DNA from: Amycolatopsis sp. WQ 127309
Lineage (GTDB): Bacteria > Actinomycetota > Actinomycetes > Mycobacteriales > Pseudonocardiaceae
Assembly (NCBI RefSeq): GCF_023023025.1
Contig: NZ_CP095481.1
Span: forward strand, 9,623,001-9,687,000
DNA length: 64,000 nt
Direction: 5' to 3'
Shown: positions 15,686 through 25,456 of the stretch, piece after piece
How positions within the stretch are numbered: the first letter of the stretch is position 1
How the letters are laid out: every line of letters starts with the position of its first letter
Program-made: the position numbers and the translations under genes
Notes under the pieces: model-generated
Told to the model about the DNA's origin: nothing
Databases searched by the model: none
What the model saw: the letters and a program-made list of their open reading frames with translations, nothing else

Positions 15686-16669
15686 TCAGTACTGGCGCTT
15701 CGGCAGCGCGGCCTTGGCCGACGCCTGGTCGAACTCGGTCTCCTGGGTCTCGATCCGCTCGGGCACCTGCTCCCCCGCGTCGACCTTCTTGACCAGGTCC
15801 ATCAGCTGCGGGCCGAGCAACGGGTTGCATTCGACGACGTGGTTGATCTTGCCGTCGGCCAGCGCCTGGAGGGCGTCCTTCACGCCGTCGACCGAGACGA
15901 TCTTGATGTCCTTGCCGGGCACCTTGCCCGCCGCCTGGATCGCCTCGATGGCCCCGAGGGCCATGTCGTCGTTGTGCGCGTAGAGCACGTCGATCTTCGG
16001 CTGGGACTTCAGGAAGGCCTCCATGACCTCCTTGCCCTTGGCGCGGGTGAACTCCCCGGTCTGCGAGGCGATGATCTTGTACTTCGGGTCGGCGGCGATG
16101 ACGTCGCCAAAGCCCTTCTTGCGGTCGTTGGCCGGAGCCGAGCCGGTGGTGCCCTGCAGCTCGACGATGTTCACCTGGCCGGTGGCGCTGCCGAACTCCT
16201 TGGTCAGCCACTCCCCCGCTTTCTTGCCCTCGGCGATGAAGTCCGAGCCGAGGAAGGTCTTGTAGAGCGTCTTGTCCGGCGAGTCGATCGCCCGGTCGGT
16301 GAGGATGACCGGGATCTTCGCCGTCTTCGCCTCCTTGAGCACGGTCTCCCAGCCGGACTCGACGACCGGCGAGAAGGCGATGACCTTGACCTTCTGCTGG
16401 ATGTACGAGCGGATCGCGGCGATCTGGTTCTCCTGCTTCTGCTGCGCGTCGGAGAACTTGAGCTCGATCCCGGCGGACTCGGCCGACTCCTGGATGGACT
16501 TGGTGTTCGCGGTCCGCCAGCCGCTCTCGGCGCCCACCTGGGCGAAGCCGAGTGTGACGGCCCCGCCGGAGGTTCCCGTGCCGCCGCTGCCGCTGCTACC
16601 ACTGCAGGCGGTGAGCAGGACCAGTCCGGCCGCCGCGACCGCCGCGGCGGCCCATCGCTTCTTCAGCAC
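15686..16669 (-). CDS. ytfQ: Sugar-binding lipoprotein of the ABC importer, YtfQ type
   Basis: This 327-residue lipoprotein has a type II signal peptide with the lipobox LLTAC, then a Ser/Gly-rich linker and a periplasmic-binding-protein-like fold. Diagnostic stretches are FAQVGAESGWRTANTKS, QQKQENQIAAIRSYI, ILTDRAIDSPDKTLY and YAHNDDMALGAIEAI. These match the galactofuranose-binding YtfQ group closely. I chose the GTG at 16669 because GAGGAG lies 5 bp upstream; a second GTG two codons earlier leaves too little spacing. Expression is probably controlled through the TGTTAGCGTTAACA box 30 bp upstream. The same box precedes an arabinofuranosidase, so arabinofuranose is a likely ligand. Confidence 0.93.
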   Translation of the reverse strand: MLKKRWAAAAVAAAGLVLLTACSGSSGSGGTGTSGGAVTLGFAQVGAESGWRTANTKSIQESAESAGIELKFSDAQQKQENQIAAIRSYIQQKVKVIAFSPVVESGWETVLKEAKTAKIPVILTDRAIDSPDKTLYKTFLGSDFIAEGKKAGEWLTKEFGSATGQVNIVELQGTTGSAPANDRKKGFGDVIAADPKYKIIASQTGEFTRAKGKEVMEAFLKSQPKIDVLYAHNDDMALGAIEAIQAAGKVPGKDIKIVSVDGVKDALQALADGKINHVVECNPLLGPQLMDLVKKVDAGEQVPERIETQETEFDQASAKAALPKRQY

Positions 16670-16698
16670 GTGCACTCCTCGATCGACGGTGATCTTTG

Positions 16699-16714
16699 CT
16701 GTTAGCGTTAACAG
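16699..16714 (-). promoter_or_regulatory. LacI-type operator before the furanose importer operon
   Basis: CTGTTAGCGTTAACAG is a near-perfect palindrome 30 bp upstream of the ytfQ-like start. The same core, TGTTAGCGATAACA, recurs at 16866 and at 19004, so the sites define a small regulon. Confidence 0.75.
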
Positions 16715-16865
16715 TTCGCGAATCAGGGACCGGTCGTCGCGCCGGCCGCGCGCATTGCCGACCACCCTCACGGGACCAGCCGGTCGAGGCCCCTTCGCCA
16801 CCGGGCAGTCCGACCCCGCATCAACGTGACCCCCATCACTCTTTCGGGTGGCGACGGGGAGTCAG

Positions 16866-16879
16866 TGTTAGCGATAACA
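16866..16879. promoter_or_regulatory. Second TGTTAGCGATAACA operator with no intact gene beside it
   Basis: This is an exact copy of the GH62 operator core. It is 152 bp from the importer operator and could form a repression loop with it. Otherwise it may have served a gene to its right that is now broken. Confidence 0.65.
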
Positions 16880-16961
16880 ACAATCCGGTCAAGCCCGACC
16901 GCGGTAACGGTCTCGTCACATACCACCGCGAGTGCCGCACACGGGGTCGTCGTGCCGCCGG

Positions 16962-17678
16962 TCAGCGAGGTACTTCCGGTTGAAGTGCGGGATTGCGTGG
17001 CTCAGGTAGGGGGCTGTTGTGCCGTCCGTGGCCGCCGCCGGCCGGTTCGGCGTGCCCGGCCAGCACCCGGTCCGCAGGGCACCGGATACCACGACGTCCC
17101 GCGCCAGAGGCCGGCCGGCGCGGCGGCCCCAGGTGGGCGCGCAGGTCGAGCCCCACTCTCGGACAGCCGCCGCACCGCGTTCCGCCGGCTCGGCTGTCGT
17201 GAGCTGGCGCGCATGGTCGACTCCCGTGTTCCACCACGGGTTCTCGCCCGCCTGCTACCCGATCTCCCGCCGACGGGCAGGGCAGCGGACCACTCGCGAG
17301 CGCCAGAATCATCCCCTGCACCACGCCGTCGGCGTAGGGGTCGTCCGGGACGGGGGCGTCGTGCCGTCGGCGACCAGAGCCCAGCCCGGCGGCAGCCGGC
17401 CGATCGCCGCCGCGAGCGCGATGCGTGCCTTGCCCGCCGCGGCCGCCTGAGCCGACGTGACCGCCGAAGGCCACTGCCCCGCGGCGAAGTCGAGGTCCAC
17501 CAGCACGGCGCCGTTCCACCGGGCGGGCTCGGCGACGGGGTCGTCGTGCCATCGGGCAGTCGCCCATCGACGCACCTCGCCGCGTCCCAGCGGGTGTTCC
17601 GGCTTCCGTCGCCGGAGCGGTGGCGAGGAAGGCGGCTACGACCACAGCCGTAGCCGCCAAGGTGACTCCGGTACCCAC
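16962..17678 (-). pseudogene. Remnant of a secreted protein gene broken by frameshifts
   Basis: On the minus strand a plausible signal peptide begins at 17678 (MGTGVTLAATAVVVAAFLA). The protein-like sequence then moves to another frame between about 17570 and 17350 (ARWNGAVLVDLDFAAGQWPS, then IALAAAIGRLPPGWALVADG). It returns to the first frame near 17345 (DDPYADGVVQGMILALASGP) and is lost after about 17280. No single intact reading frame spans the region. I read this as a decayed extracellular protein gene of unknown family; a non-coding region with chance open frames is the alternative. No other gene is seen between 16670 and 17702 apart from the two operators. Confidence 0.4.
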
Positions 17679-17702
17679 GAACCGCTCCCGTCGGAGTCCG
17701 CG

Positions 17703-18614
17703 TTATTGCGGCGTGGCCGCGTTGAAGACCGGCTTCGGGACCGAGACCTGGTTGAGCCCCCAGCGGGACATGATCCCGACGTACGTGCCGTCGCGGAACA
17801 GCTCCTCGAACACCTCCTGCAGCACCGGGCCCAGCTTCGAGGACTTGGGGACGTACAACGCCAGGTCGTCCTTCGACGCCCCTTGCGCTTCGGTCTGGGT
17901 GACGTACTTGGTCCCACCCTGCCTCTGCGTCACGTCGATCGCCGCGGCCTCCGTCATGCCCGCGGCGTCCGCGCGGCCCGACAGGGTGGCCAGCAGCGTG
18001 GCGTTGGTGTCGTCGAGGCCGACCGTCTGCGTGGCCTGACGTTTGCCCTGCGTGCAGAAGCGGGACAGCTTGTTCAGCTGCTCCTCCACGACGCTGGCGG
18101 TCACCACCGCGACGCGCTTGCCGCAGAGGTCCTCGACCCGCGCGATCCCCGCCGCCGAATCGGGGAACACGTAGGCCGTGCGGGTGGTCATCCAGGTGAT
18201 CGTGTCGAACTGCTTCTCGCGCTCGGCGGTGGCCTTGACCGGGCCGTTGAACGCGTCGTACCGGTCGCTCAGCATGCCCTGCAGCGCGGCCGGCAACGCG
18301 TTGACGATCATGGTCTGCGTCCGGACGCCCAGCACCTGCCCGATCGCGGCCTGGAAGTCGGCGTCGATCCCGGTGACCGACCCGTCCGGCGCGACCGTGC
18401 GGTAGGGCGGGTGGGAGTCACCGGCGAACCGGATCACCCCGGCGTCCTTGATCGCCTGCGGCAGCGCGTCGTGCAGGGACTGCACCACCGCGAGGTTCGT
18501 CGCGGTCGCCAGGGTCGGGGAACCGCTTCCCACCGTGCACCCGGCGGCGGCCAGCCCGAGGGCGGCGATCGCGAGGATCGTTCTTCGGCTTCGTCGGCGA
18601 AGCGGTGATCGCAT
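17703..18614 (-). CDS. Orphan family-3 solute-binding lipoprotein
   Basis: This 303-residue protein has an N-terminal signal with a lipobox (LGLAAAGC) after a very basic start (MRSPLRRRSRR). The ATG at 18614 follows AGGAAG. The body matches family-3 extracellular solute-binding proteins for polar amino acids and ectoine-like compounds: GDSHPPYRTVAPDGSVTG, then GIDADFQAAIGQVLG, DLCGKRVAVVTASVVEEQL and MSRWGLNQVSV. No permease or ATPase gene is adjacent, so it must work with a transporter encoded elsewhere, act as a sensor, or be a relic. Its ligand cannot be predicted safely. Confidence 0.85.
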   Translation of the reverse strand: MRSPLRRRSRRTILAIAALGLAAAGCTVGSGSPTLATATNLAVVQSLHDALPQAIKDAGVIRFAGDSHPPYRTVAPDGSVTGIDADFQAAIGQVLGVRTQTMIVNALPAALQGMLSDRYDAFNGPVKATAEREKQFDTITWMTTRTAYVFPDSAAGIARVEDLCGKRVAVVTASVVEEQLNKLSRFCTQGKRQATQTVGLDDTNATLLATLSGRADAAGMTEAAAIDVTQRQGGTKYVTQTEAQGASKDDLALYVPKSSKLGPVLQEVFEELFRDGTYVGIMSRWGLNQVSVPKPVFNAATPQ

Positions 18615-18963
18615 TGGACGTCTTCCTGTGCTCGGCTGCCAGGCTCGAACCGCGTCAGGCGGATGAGACCCCAGACACAATAGGTTGCTAACGCGGCGGC
18701 GATCGTTGCATGATCTGTCGCCTTGTTCAACCCCTGATCACGTCCTGGCCGCACCACAGCCGGCGTGATCCGGTCGCGGTGCCTCGCTTCGAGCGTGAAA
18801 TGCCCACTACTCACCAGACGACCGTGCGGGAACTGGAAGTGTCTCGACCGTCGGAAATGTAACTTTCACGGCCAGACTGTCCTTTGTAGACCTATCGCGA
18901 CGGCCCTGAGGTGGCCGGTCGCCCGGCCCGGCGTCCGGGTTCCCGAAGACCCGGACCTCCGGA
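18615..18963. other. Intergenic region with no detectable gene
   Basis: This gap of about 350 bp lies between the divergent binding-protein and GH62 genes. Only short open frames without ribosome binding sites or homology-like content are present. It is locally less GC-rich than its neighbours, as expected for promoter DNA. Confidence 0.6.
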
Positions 18964-19017
18964 TTGACATTTTTTCTCCCGGCGACCCAGGGTGAAGCAA
19001 CGCTGTTAGCGATAACA
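18964..19017 (+). promoter_or_regulatory. Promoter and LacI-type operator of the GH62 gene
   Basis: A perfect -35 hexamer TTGACA lies at 18964-18969, followed after 18 bp by a poor -10 candidate, CAGGGT (18988-18993). The operator TGTTAGCGATAACA is at 19004-19017, directly downstream of the predicted transcription start, and the start codon is at 19047. This layout fits simple steric repression. Confidence 0.65.
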
Positions 19018-19046
19018 CTCGTCTCGCTCGCCGGGAGAAGGTCGTC

Positions 19047-20489
19047 ATGAACAGAGGAAGTACCAGCCGCAGGATCCGCACCCTCATCGGTGTGCTCACC
19101 GCCGCGTCGACCGTGACGCTGGCGGTGACGCTCGGGGCCGGCCCGGCCGCGGCCGACGTCACCGGCGCGCTGCGCGGTGCCGGTTCGGACCGGTGCCTCG
19201 ACGTCTCGAACGCCAGTCAGGCCGACGGGGCTCTCCTGCAAATCTACGACTGCTCCGGCGGGGCGAACCAGCAGTGGACGTCGACGTCCGGCGGCCGGCT
19301 GACGGTGTACGGCGGCAAGTGCCTCGACGTGCCCGGCGGCGCGACCACCGGGACCCGGGTGCAGATCTGGACCTGTCACGGCGGGGCCAACCAGCAGTGG
19401 CGGGTGAACTCCGACGGCACGATCGCCGGGGTGCAGTCCGGGCTCTGCCTGGACGTCACCGGCGCCGCGACGGCCAACGGCACCGCGGTGGCGCTCTGGA
19501 CGTGCAACGGCGGCGGCAACCAGAAGTGGACGGGCCTGTCGACCACGCCGACCACGACCACAACCACAACGGGCGGCGGCACCGGCTGCTCCCTGCCCTC
19601 GACCTACCGCTGGAGCTCGAGCGGAGTGCTGGCGACACCGAAGAACGGGTGGGTATCGCTCAAGGACTTCACCAACGTCGTCTACAACGGCAAGCACCTC
19701 GTCTACGCGTCGAACGTCTCGGGATCGTCGTACGGCTCGATGGCCTTCAGCCCCTTCACGAACTGGTCCGACATGGCGTCAGCCGGCCAGAACGGGATGA
19801 GCTCGGCCGCGGTGGCACCCACGCTGTTCTACTTCGCGCCGAAGAACATCTGGGTGCTGGCCTACCAGTGGGGCGCCTGGCCCTTCATCTACCGCACGTC
19901 GAGCGACCCGACCAACCCCAACGGCTGGTCCTCGCCGCAGCCGTTGTTCACCGGCAGCATCTCCGGCTCCGGCACCGGTCCGATCGACCAGACGCTGATC
20001 GCCGACGGCTCGAACATGTACCTGTTCTTCGCCGGTGACAACGGCAAGATCTACCGGGCGAGCATGCCGATCGGGAACTTCCCGGGCAGCTTCGGCTCGA
20101 ACTACACGACGATCATGAGCGACACGCAGGCCAACCTCTTCGAAGCCGTCGAGGTCTACAAGGTCCAGGGCCAGAACCAGTACCTGATGATCGTCGAGGC
20201 GATGGGCGCGAACGGGCGCTACTTCCGTTCGTTCACCTCCACCAGCCTGAGCGGGTCGTGGGCTCCGCAGGCCGCCGGCGAAAGCAACCCGTTCGCCGGC
20301 AAGGCCAACAGCGGCGCCTCCTGGACCAACGACATCAGCCACGGCGACCTGGTCCGCACCAACCCCGACCAGACCAAGACCATCGATCCGTGCTCCCTGC
20401 AGTTGCTCTACCAGGGCAAGAACCCCAGCGCGAGCGGCCCGTACGACCAGCTGCCGTGGCGGCCCGGAGTCCTGACGCTGCAACGTTAG
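19047..20489 (+). CDS. Secreted CBM13-GH62 alpha-L-arabinofuranosidase
   Basis: This is a 480-residue exported enzyme. It has a signal peptide (1 to about 36, ending AGPAAAD), a ricin-B/CBM13 lectin domain with three QxW repeats (about 37-165: QQWTS, QQWRV, QKWTG), a Thr-rich linker, and a GH62 catalytic domain (about 178-480). GH62 landmarks are [40 protein letters not shown] and [12 protein letters not shown], which carry the expected Asp and Glu residues. GH62 enzymes release L-arabinofuranose from arabinoxylan and arabinan. The ATG at 19047 follows GGAGAAGG. The shared operator links this enzyme with the furanose importer. A perfect bidirectional terminator follows. Confidence 0.94.
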   Translation: MNRGSTSRRIRTLIGVLTAASTVTLAVTLGAGPAAADVTGALRGAGSDRCLDVSNASQADGALLQIYDCSGGANQQWTSTSGGRLTVYGGKCLDVPGGATTGTRVQIWTCHGGANQQWRVNSDGTIAGVQSGLCLDVTGAATANGTAVALWTCNGGGNQKWTGLSTTPTTTTTTTGGGTGCSLPSTYRWSSSGVLATPKNGWVSLKDFTNVVYNGKHLVYASNVSGSSYGSMAFSPFTNWSDMASAGQNGMSSAAVAPTLFYFAPKNIWVLAYQWGAWPFIYRTSSDPTNPNGWSSPQPLFTGSISGSGTGPIDQTLIADGSNMYLFFAGDNGKIYRASMPIGNFPGSFGSNYTTIMSDTQANLFEAVEVYKVQGQNQYLMIVEAMGANGRYFRSFTSTSLSGSWAPQAAGESNPFAGKANSGASWTNDISHGDLVRTNPDQTKTIDPCSLQLLYQGKNPSASGPYDQLPWRPGVLTLQR

Positions 20490-20495
20490 CCACGT

Positions 20496-20531
20496 CCGTC
20501 CCTTCCGGGGAACCCTCCCCGGAAGGGACGG
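20496..20531. terminator. Bidirectional terminator between GH62 and LacI genes
   Basis: A perfect 16-bp stem (CCGTCCCTTCCGGGGA and its complement) with loop ACCC fills the 44-bp gap between the two convergent genes. Confidence 0.85.
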
Positions 20532-20533
20532 TC

Positions 20534-21559
20534 TCAGCCCGAGGTGCGTGCGACCAGCTCGGTGTCCAGCACCGTGCGGCGCGGCCCGGCCGACCCGCCG
20601 AGCATCGCCAGCAGCTCGTCCGTCATCCGGGCGCCCATCGCTTCGATCGGCTGGCGCACGGTGGTGAGCGGCGGATCGGTGCGGCGGCCGATCGGCAGGT
20701 CGTCGAAGCCGATGACGGCCACGTCACCGGGGACCCGGCGACCCGCGCGGCGCAGGGCCCGCAGCGCGCCGATCGCCATCATGTCCGAGGCGGCGAAGAT
20801 GGCGTCGACGTTCGGCCGGCGGTCCAGCAGGCGGGCGGTGGCGTGCTCGCCGGACGCCTGGCCGAAGTCCCCGAACACCACCAGCCCCCGGTCGCCGTGG
20901 CCGGCGCCCGACACCGCCTGCCGGTAGCCGAGCAGCCGGTCCACTCCGGCGGTCATGTCCTGGGGTCCGGCGATGGTCGCCACCGTGCGCCGGCCCGCGT
21001 CGAGGAACCGCTGGGTGGCCCGCCGGGAGCCGCCGCGGTTGTCCACGTCGACGTAGGAGAAGCGCCCGGGTTCCCGCCCGCAGACCGGGCGGCCGCCGAA
21101 CACCACCGGGATGCCGAGCCGGCCGAGGTCGAGCGGCCGGCGGCCGTGCATCCCGATGACCAGGGCGCCGTCGACGTGCCCGCCGCCGAGGAACCGCACC
21201 ACCGGTCCCTGGTAGTCCGCCGTCGCGGGCACGGTGAGCAGCACGAGCTGCAGGCCGACGCCGGTCAGCGCTTTCCCCGCCCCGGCGGCCACGCGGGCGA
21301 AGTAGGGGTCGGCGAACAGCCGCGGGACTTCCTCGCACACCACGAGCGCGACCGAGCCCGTGGACCCGGCCGCCGCCCGCGCGGCGCGGTGGCGGGTGTA
21401 CCCCAGGGCCGCCACCGCCGACTCGACCCGCTCGCGCGTTTCCGGCCGGACGCGGGGAAAGCCGTTGAGCACACGGGACGCGGTGGCGGTCGACACCCCG
21501 GCCGCACGCGCGACGTCGGCCAGGGTCGGCCGCGGTTCGGGTGACTCGGCGAAGGACAC
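20534..21559 (-). CDS. LacI-family transcriptional regulator
   Basis: This 341-residue regulator has an N-terminal helix-turn-helix, PTLADVARAAGVSTATASRV, with the hinge-like LNGFPRVRPETRERV. A periplasmic-binding-protein-like effector domain follows, with IFAASDMMAIGALRAL and VIGFDDLPIGRRTDPPLTTV. The GTG at 21559 is chosen because GGGAG lies at a good distance. It sits next to the GH62 gene and is the only LacI gene in the window, so it is the best candidate to bind the TGTTAGCG(A/T)TAACA boxes, but no such box precedes its own start. It could equally control the GH6 or GH2 operators. The effector is likely a sugar. Confidence 0.93.
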   Translation of the reverse strand: MSFAESPEPRPTLADVARAAGVSTATASRVLNGFPRVRPETRERVESAVAALGYTRHRAARAAAGSTGSVALVVCEEVPRLFADPYFARVAAGAGKALTGVGLQLVLLTVPATADYQGPVVRFLGGGHVDGALVIGMHGRRPLDLGRLGIPVVFGGRPVCGREPGRFSYVDVDNRGGSRRATQRFLDAGRRTVATIAGPQDMTAGVDRLLGYRQAVSGAGHGDRGLVVFGDFGQASGEHATARLLDRRPNVDAIFAASDMMAIGALRALRRAGRRVPGDVAVIGFDDLPIGRRTDPPLTTVRQPIEAMGARMTDELLAMLGGSAGPRRTVLDTELVARTSG

Positions 21560-21595
21560 GTTCGCTCTCCCAAGACGTCGTTGTCTTCGTGAGCC

Positions 21596-21626
21596 CGGGC
21601 GGTCGGTCCACAAAGGACCGAGCCCG
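21596..21626 (-). terminator. Hairpin after the first GntR remnant
   Basis: The CGGGC and TCGGTCC segments pair with GGACCGA and GCCCG around a 5-nt loop, with a 2-nt bulge. It lies just past the stop at 21638. Confidence 0.4.
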
Positions 21627-21637
21627 CCGCGGCGTGG

Positions 21638-21960
21638 TCAGCTGCCGAAGAGGCGGCGCCGGATCTCGCGGCGGCAGTCCTCCGGGGTGTTGCCGAGGTG
21701 GACGGCGACCGCGTGGGCGGCGTGCCCGCCGACCGCGCCGGACACGCCGATGACGTTCGGCCGGCGTTGCAGGCGGCGGGCCTCGCGCACGGCCGCGACG
21801 AGGAACCGGTTGTGCGACGCGGTGGCGATGCCGAGGTGGAACTCGTCGTCACCGCGGTCGAACAGAGCACGGTCCGGCTGGTGCCCATCCGCGCCGCCGG
21901 CTCGGCCTCGGTCGGCATCCGGTCGCCGGGCCGGGGCCGGCGGCGCGGCTTCCTCATCAC
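21638..21960 (-). pseudogene. Degenerate GntR/FCD regulator, copy 1
   Basis: The region encodes parts of a FadR/VanR-type regulator. A short winged-helix piece (RPGDRMPTEAEPAARMGTSR) is joined in a different frame to part of an FCD ligand domain (DRGDDEFHLGIATASHN), ending EDCRREIRRRLFGS. The N-terminal helix, the second half of the DNA-binding domain and about half of the FCD domain are missing. It cannot make a functional regulator. A related broken copy lies at 25039-25435 with almost the same internal junction. Confidence 0.7.
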
Positions 21961-22061
21961 GGGTCACCCGATGAGTATGACCCAATCCACGCACGCCTCT
22001 GCCCGCTCCGAAGACCGCCGCTCTTTCCCGGCCGCCTCGCGCCGGTTACAGTGAGCCGGTA

Positions 22062-22075
22062 TGGGAGCGCTCCCA
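22062..22075 (+). promoter_or_regulatory. CebR-type operator before the GH6 cellulase
   Basis: TGGGAGCGCTCCCA is a perfect 14-bp palindrome 31 bp upstream of the cellulase start. It is the established binding site of CebR, the cellobiose-responsive LacI repressor of cellulase genes in streptomycetes and relatives. No cebR or cebEFG genes are in this window. Confidence 0.88.
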
Positions 22076-22100
22076 GTCGCCAACGCCGACGACGCTGTGA

Positions 22101-23549
<1,449 letters not shown>

Positions 23550-23560
23550 GTCCCCGGCCA

Positions 23561-23599
23561 CCGGACGATCACGGCCCACGCCGAGCCGTGATCGTCCGG
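23561..23599. terminator. Bidirectional terminator after the cellulase gene
   Basis: A perfect 15-bp stem (CCGGACGATCACGGC and its complement) with a 9-nt loop lies between the convergent cellulase and membrane-protein genes. Confidence 0.8.
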
Positions 23600-23613
23600 C
23601 GGCGGACGAGGAA

Positions 23614-24495
23614 TCATCGGTTGAGCTGAACGGAATCGAGCAAGGTCAACGCTTCCTTCGCGTGGGCGGGCGAGCTGTCGATCTCGATGGTGTAGGCCCC
23701 GAGCGTCCGGTGCTGGTGCACGGGCAGCGGGTCCTGCGGATAACCGCCGTCCGCGGCTCTGCCGGTCAGCGACACCGTCAGCGAGAAGCATCGGGGGTCG
23801 AGCGGGGTCTTCCCCACCTCGGCGGGCGGGCAGAGCACCAGGGTGTTGGTTTCGGGCTCGCTGGTGAACGTGCCGACCTGCTGCCCGTCGGGGACCTGCA
23901 GCGACTTGAGCGGCGACGCGATCATCGGTGGCGTGGTGTGGATCTTCCCCAGCAGAGCCAGCATTTCCGGGGCCGTCACGGGTTTCGTGGTCGTCACGCG
24001 GATCCAGTGGTCCGGGCCGTCCTGCCACATGACCGACTGCGGGTGCGGGATCCGGTCCGCTGTCGAGGGTTTCGTGGCCAGTGCGCTGTGGGGCGCGGTG
24101 CCGCCACGGGACTCGATCGTGAACGCGTAGCTGTGGTTCTGCGCGTAGTGCAGGGTCTCGATGTGCGGCTGGACGGCCCACATCGTCAAGTCCCAGGAGC
24201 TGTCCTCGAGGCTGATCGCCGGGGCGGCCGGAGGCACCTTGCCGGCGGCCGGCGGCTGCGTCACCGTGGCGGACGGGGGGCTCGCGAGCGTGGCCGGTGG
24301 CACCACGGCGGTACCGCGATCCAGCAGGCCGACGGCGCCCGCACCGAGGGCGGCGACGGTGAGCGTCACGGCGGCCACGCTGGTCGTGCGACGCCGCCGG
24401 ATCCGGCGGGTGGCGACGGCGAGCACAGCGTCGGGATCGGGCGCCAGGGACTCCTGGGCGCGCAGCGCGCGGCGCAGCTCGTCGAGGTCGGTCAT
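23614..24495 (-). CDS. Membrane-anchored partner of the sigma factor (putative anti-sigma)
   Basis: This 293-residue protein has a short cytoplasmic N-terminus (MTDLDELRRALRAQESLAPD, then a basic RRIRRRR), a single membrane helix (about residues 38-58) and an extracellular domain of about 235 residues. The external part begins with a Pro/Thr-rich linker and contains two Cys. The ATG at 24495 overlaps the sigma-factor stop by one base (TGATG), so the two are translationally coupled. Topology and position are those of a membrane-bound regulator of the cognate sigma factor, but there is no zinc-binding HxxxCxxC motif, so the anti-sigma role is inferred. Confidence 0.75.
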   Translation of the reverse strand: MTDLDELRRALRAQESLAPDPDAVLAVATRRIRRRRTTSVAAVTLTVAALGAGAVGLLDRGTAVVPPATLASPPSATVTQPPAAGKVPPAAPAISLEDSSWDLTMWAVQPHIETLHYAQNHSYAFTIESRGGTAPHSALATKPSTADRIPHPQSVMWQDGPDHWIRVTTTKPVTAPEMLALLGKIHTTPPMIASPLKSLQVPDGQQVGTFTSEPETNTLVLCPPAEVGKTPLDPRCFSLTVSLTGRAADGGYPQDPLPVHQHRTLGAYTIEIDSSPAHAKEALTLLDSVQLNR

Positions 24496-24998
24496 CACAC
24501 GGTCTCCTTGCCTTCGGTGAGCTGGACGCGCAGCGCGCTGAGGCCGCGCGAGACGTGGCTGCGCACCGTCGCGGGCGCGCAGCCGAGCACCGCGGCGATC
24601 TCGCCGTCGTCGCGGTCCTCGTAGAAGCGCAGCACGATCGCCGCCCGCTGGGCGCGGGTCAGCCGGGCGAGCGGCCCGGCGAGCTGGTCGGCGTCGGCGA
24701 TCCGCCACGCCGGATCGGGCACGGCCGGCTCGCGGAAGCGGGTGGTGTCGGCGGTGGGGCGCACGGATCGCTGGTACCAGCGGCGGCGCCACGAGAGGTA
24801 GCCGTTGACGACGATCTTGCGCATGTACAGCTCGGGCCGGTCCGCCGCCGCGACCTGCCGCCAGCCCTGGTGCGCGCGCACGAGCGCGTCCTGCACCACG
24901 TCCTGAGCCAGATCACGGTCGCCGGTCAGGACGGCGGCGAACCGCACCAGGCCGGGCAGTTGCTCACGGGAGAACTCTTCGAACTGCACACCCTTCAA
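24495..24998 (-). CDS. SigE-family ECF RNA polymerase sigma factor
   Basis: This 167-residue sigma factor has region 2 (about residues 20-75: LTGDRDLAQDVVQDALVRAH, then YMRKIVVNGYLSWRRRWY) and region 4 (about 110-160: LTRAQRAAIVLRFYEDRDDG, then CAPATVRSHVSRGLSALR). It matches the actinobacterial SigE-type group found next to single-pass membrane proteins. I prefer the TTG at 24998 because GGGAGG lies 7 bp upstream; a GTG three codons later has no room for a binding site. The gene is translationally coupled to the membrane protein. A GntR remnant lies immediately upstream. Confidence 0.88.
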   Translation of the reverse strand: MKGVQFEEFSREQLPGLVRFAAVLTGDRDLAQDVVQDALVRAHQGWRQVAAADRPELYMRKIVVNGYLSWRRRWYQRSVRPTADTTRFREPAVPDPAWRIADADQLAGPLARLTRAQRAAIVLRFYEDRDDGEIAAVLGCAPATVRSHVSRGLSALRVQLTEGKETV

Positions 24999-25038
24999 GA
25001 CGCCGCCTCCCGCACGATCCGTTGCAGTCGCGGGCGGA

Positions 25039-25435
25039 TCAGCCGAAGACCCGCCACCGGATCTCGCGGCGGTAGTCCTCCAGGGTGTTGTCGAGGTGGA
25101 CCGCGGCGGCCCGCGCGGCCGCTTCCGGGTCGCCGTCGCGGATCGCCTGGTAGACCGCCGCGTGCTCCTCGACCGCCTCCGCCGCGTGGCCGAGGTGGAA
25201 CTCGTCGTCACCGCGGTCGAACAAGGGTGCGCGAGCTGCCCAGCTGCGCCGCCAGCTCGTTCTCGGTGGGCATGCGATCGCCCGGCCGCAGCCGCAGCTC
25301 GGTGATGAGCCGGAGGATCCGCTCGGCGATCACCTCACCAAAACCGGGCGGTCCGCCTACCGCGGACTGTCCCTTCGTCGGGGACGATCCCCCTCCTGTA
25401 GACGCCTGCTCGGATACCTCGTGTTGCACGGCCAC
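25039..25435 (-). pseudogene. Degenerate GntR/FCD regulator, copy 2
   Basis: From GTG 25435 the region encodes an intact first half of a winged helix (FGEVIAERILRLITELRLRP, then GDRMPTENELAAQLGSSRT). It then jumps frame into a shortened FCD domain (DRGDDEFHLGHAAEAVEEHA, then GDPEAAARAAAVHLDNTLED). About 90 residues between the two parts are lost, and the FCD middle is also deleted. A stretch of about 34 bp at the junction side (for example GGTGACGACGAGTTCCACCT) is identical to copy 1 at 21638-21960. Confidence 0.72.
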
Positions 25436-25456
25436 CGGGAAAGCTCGAGCTTCCTT

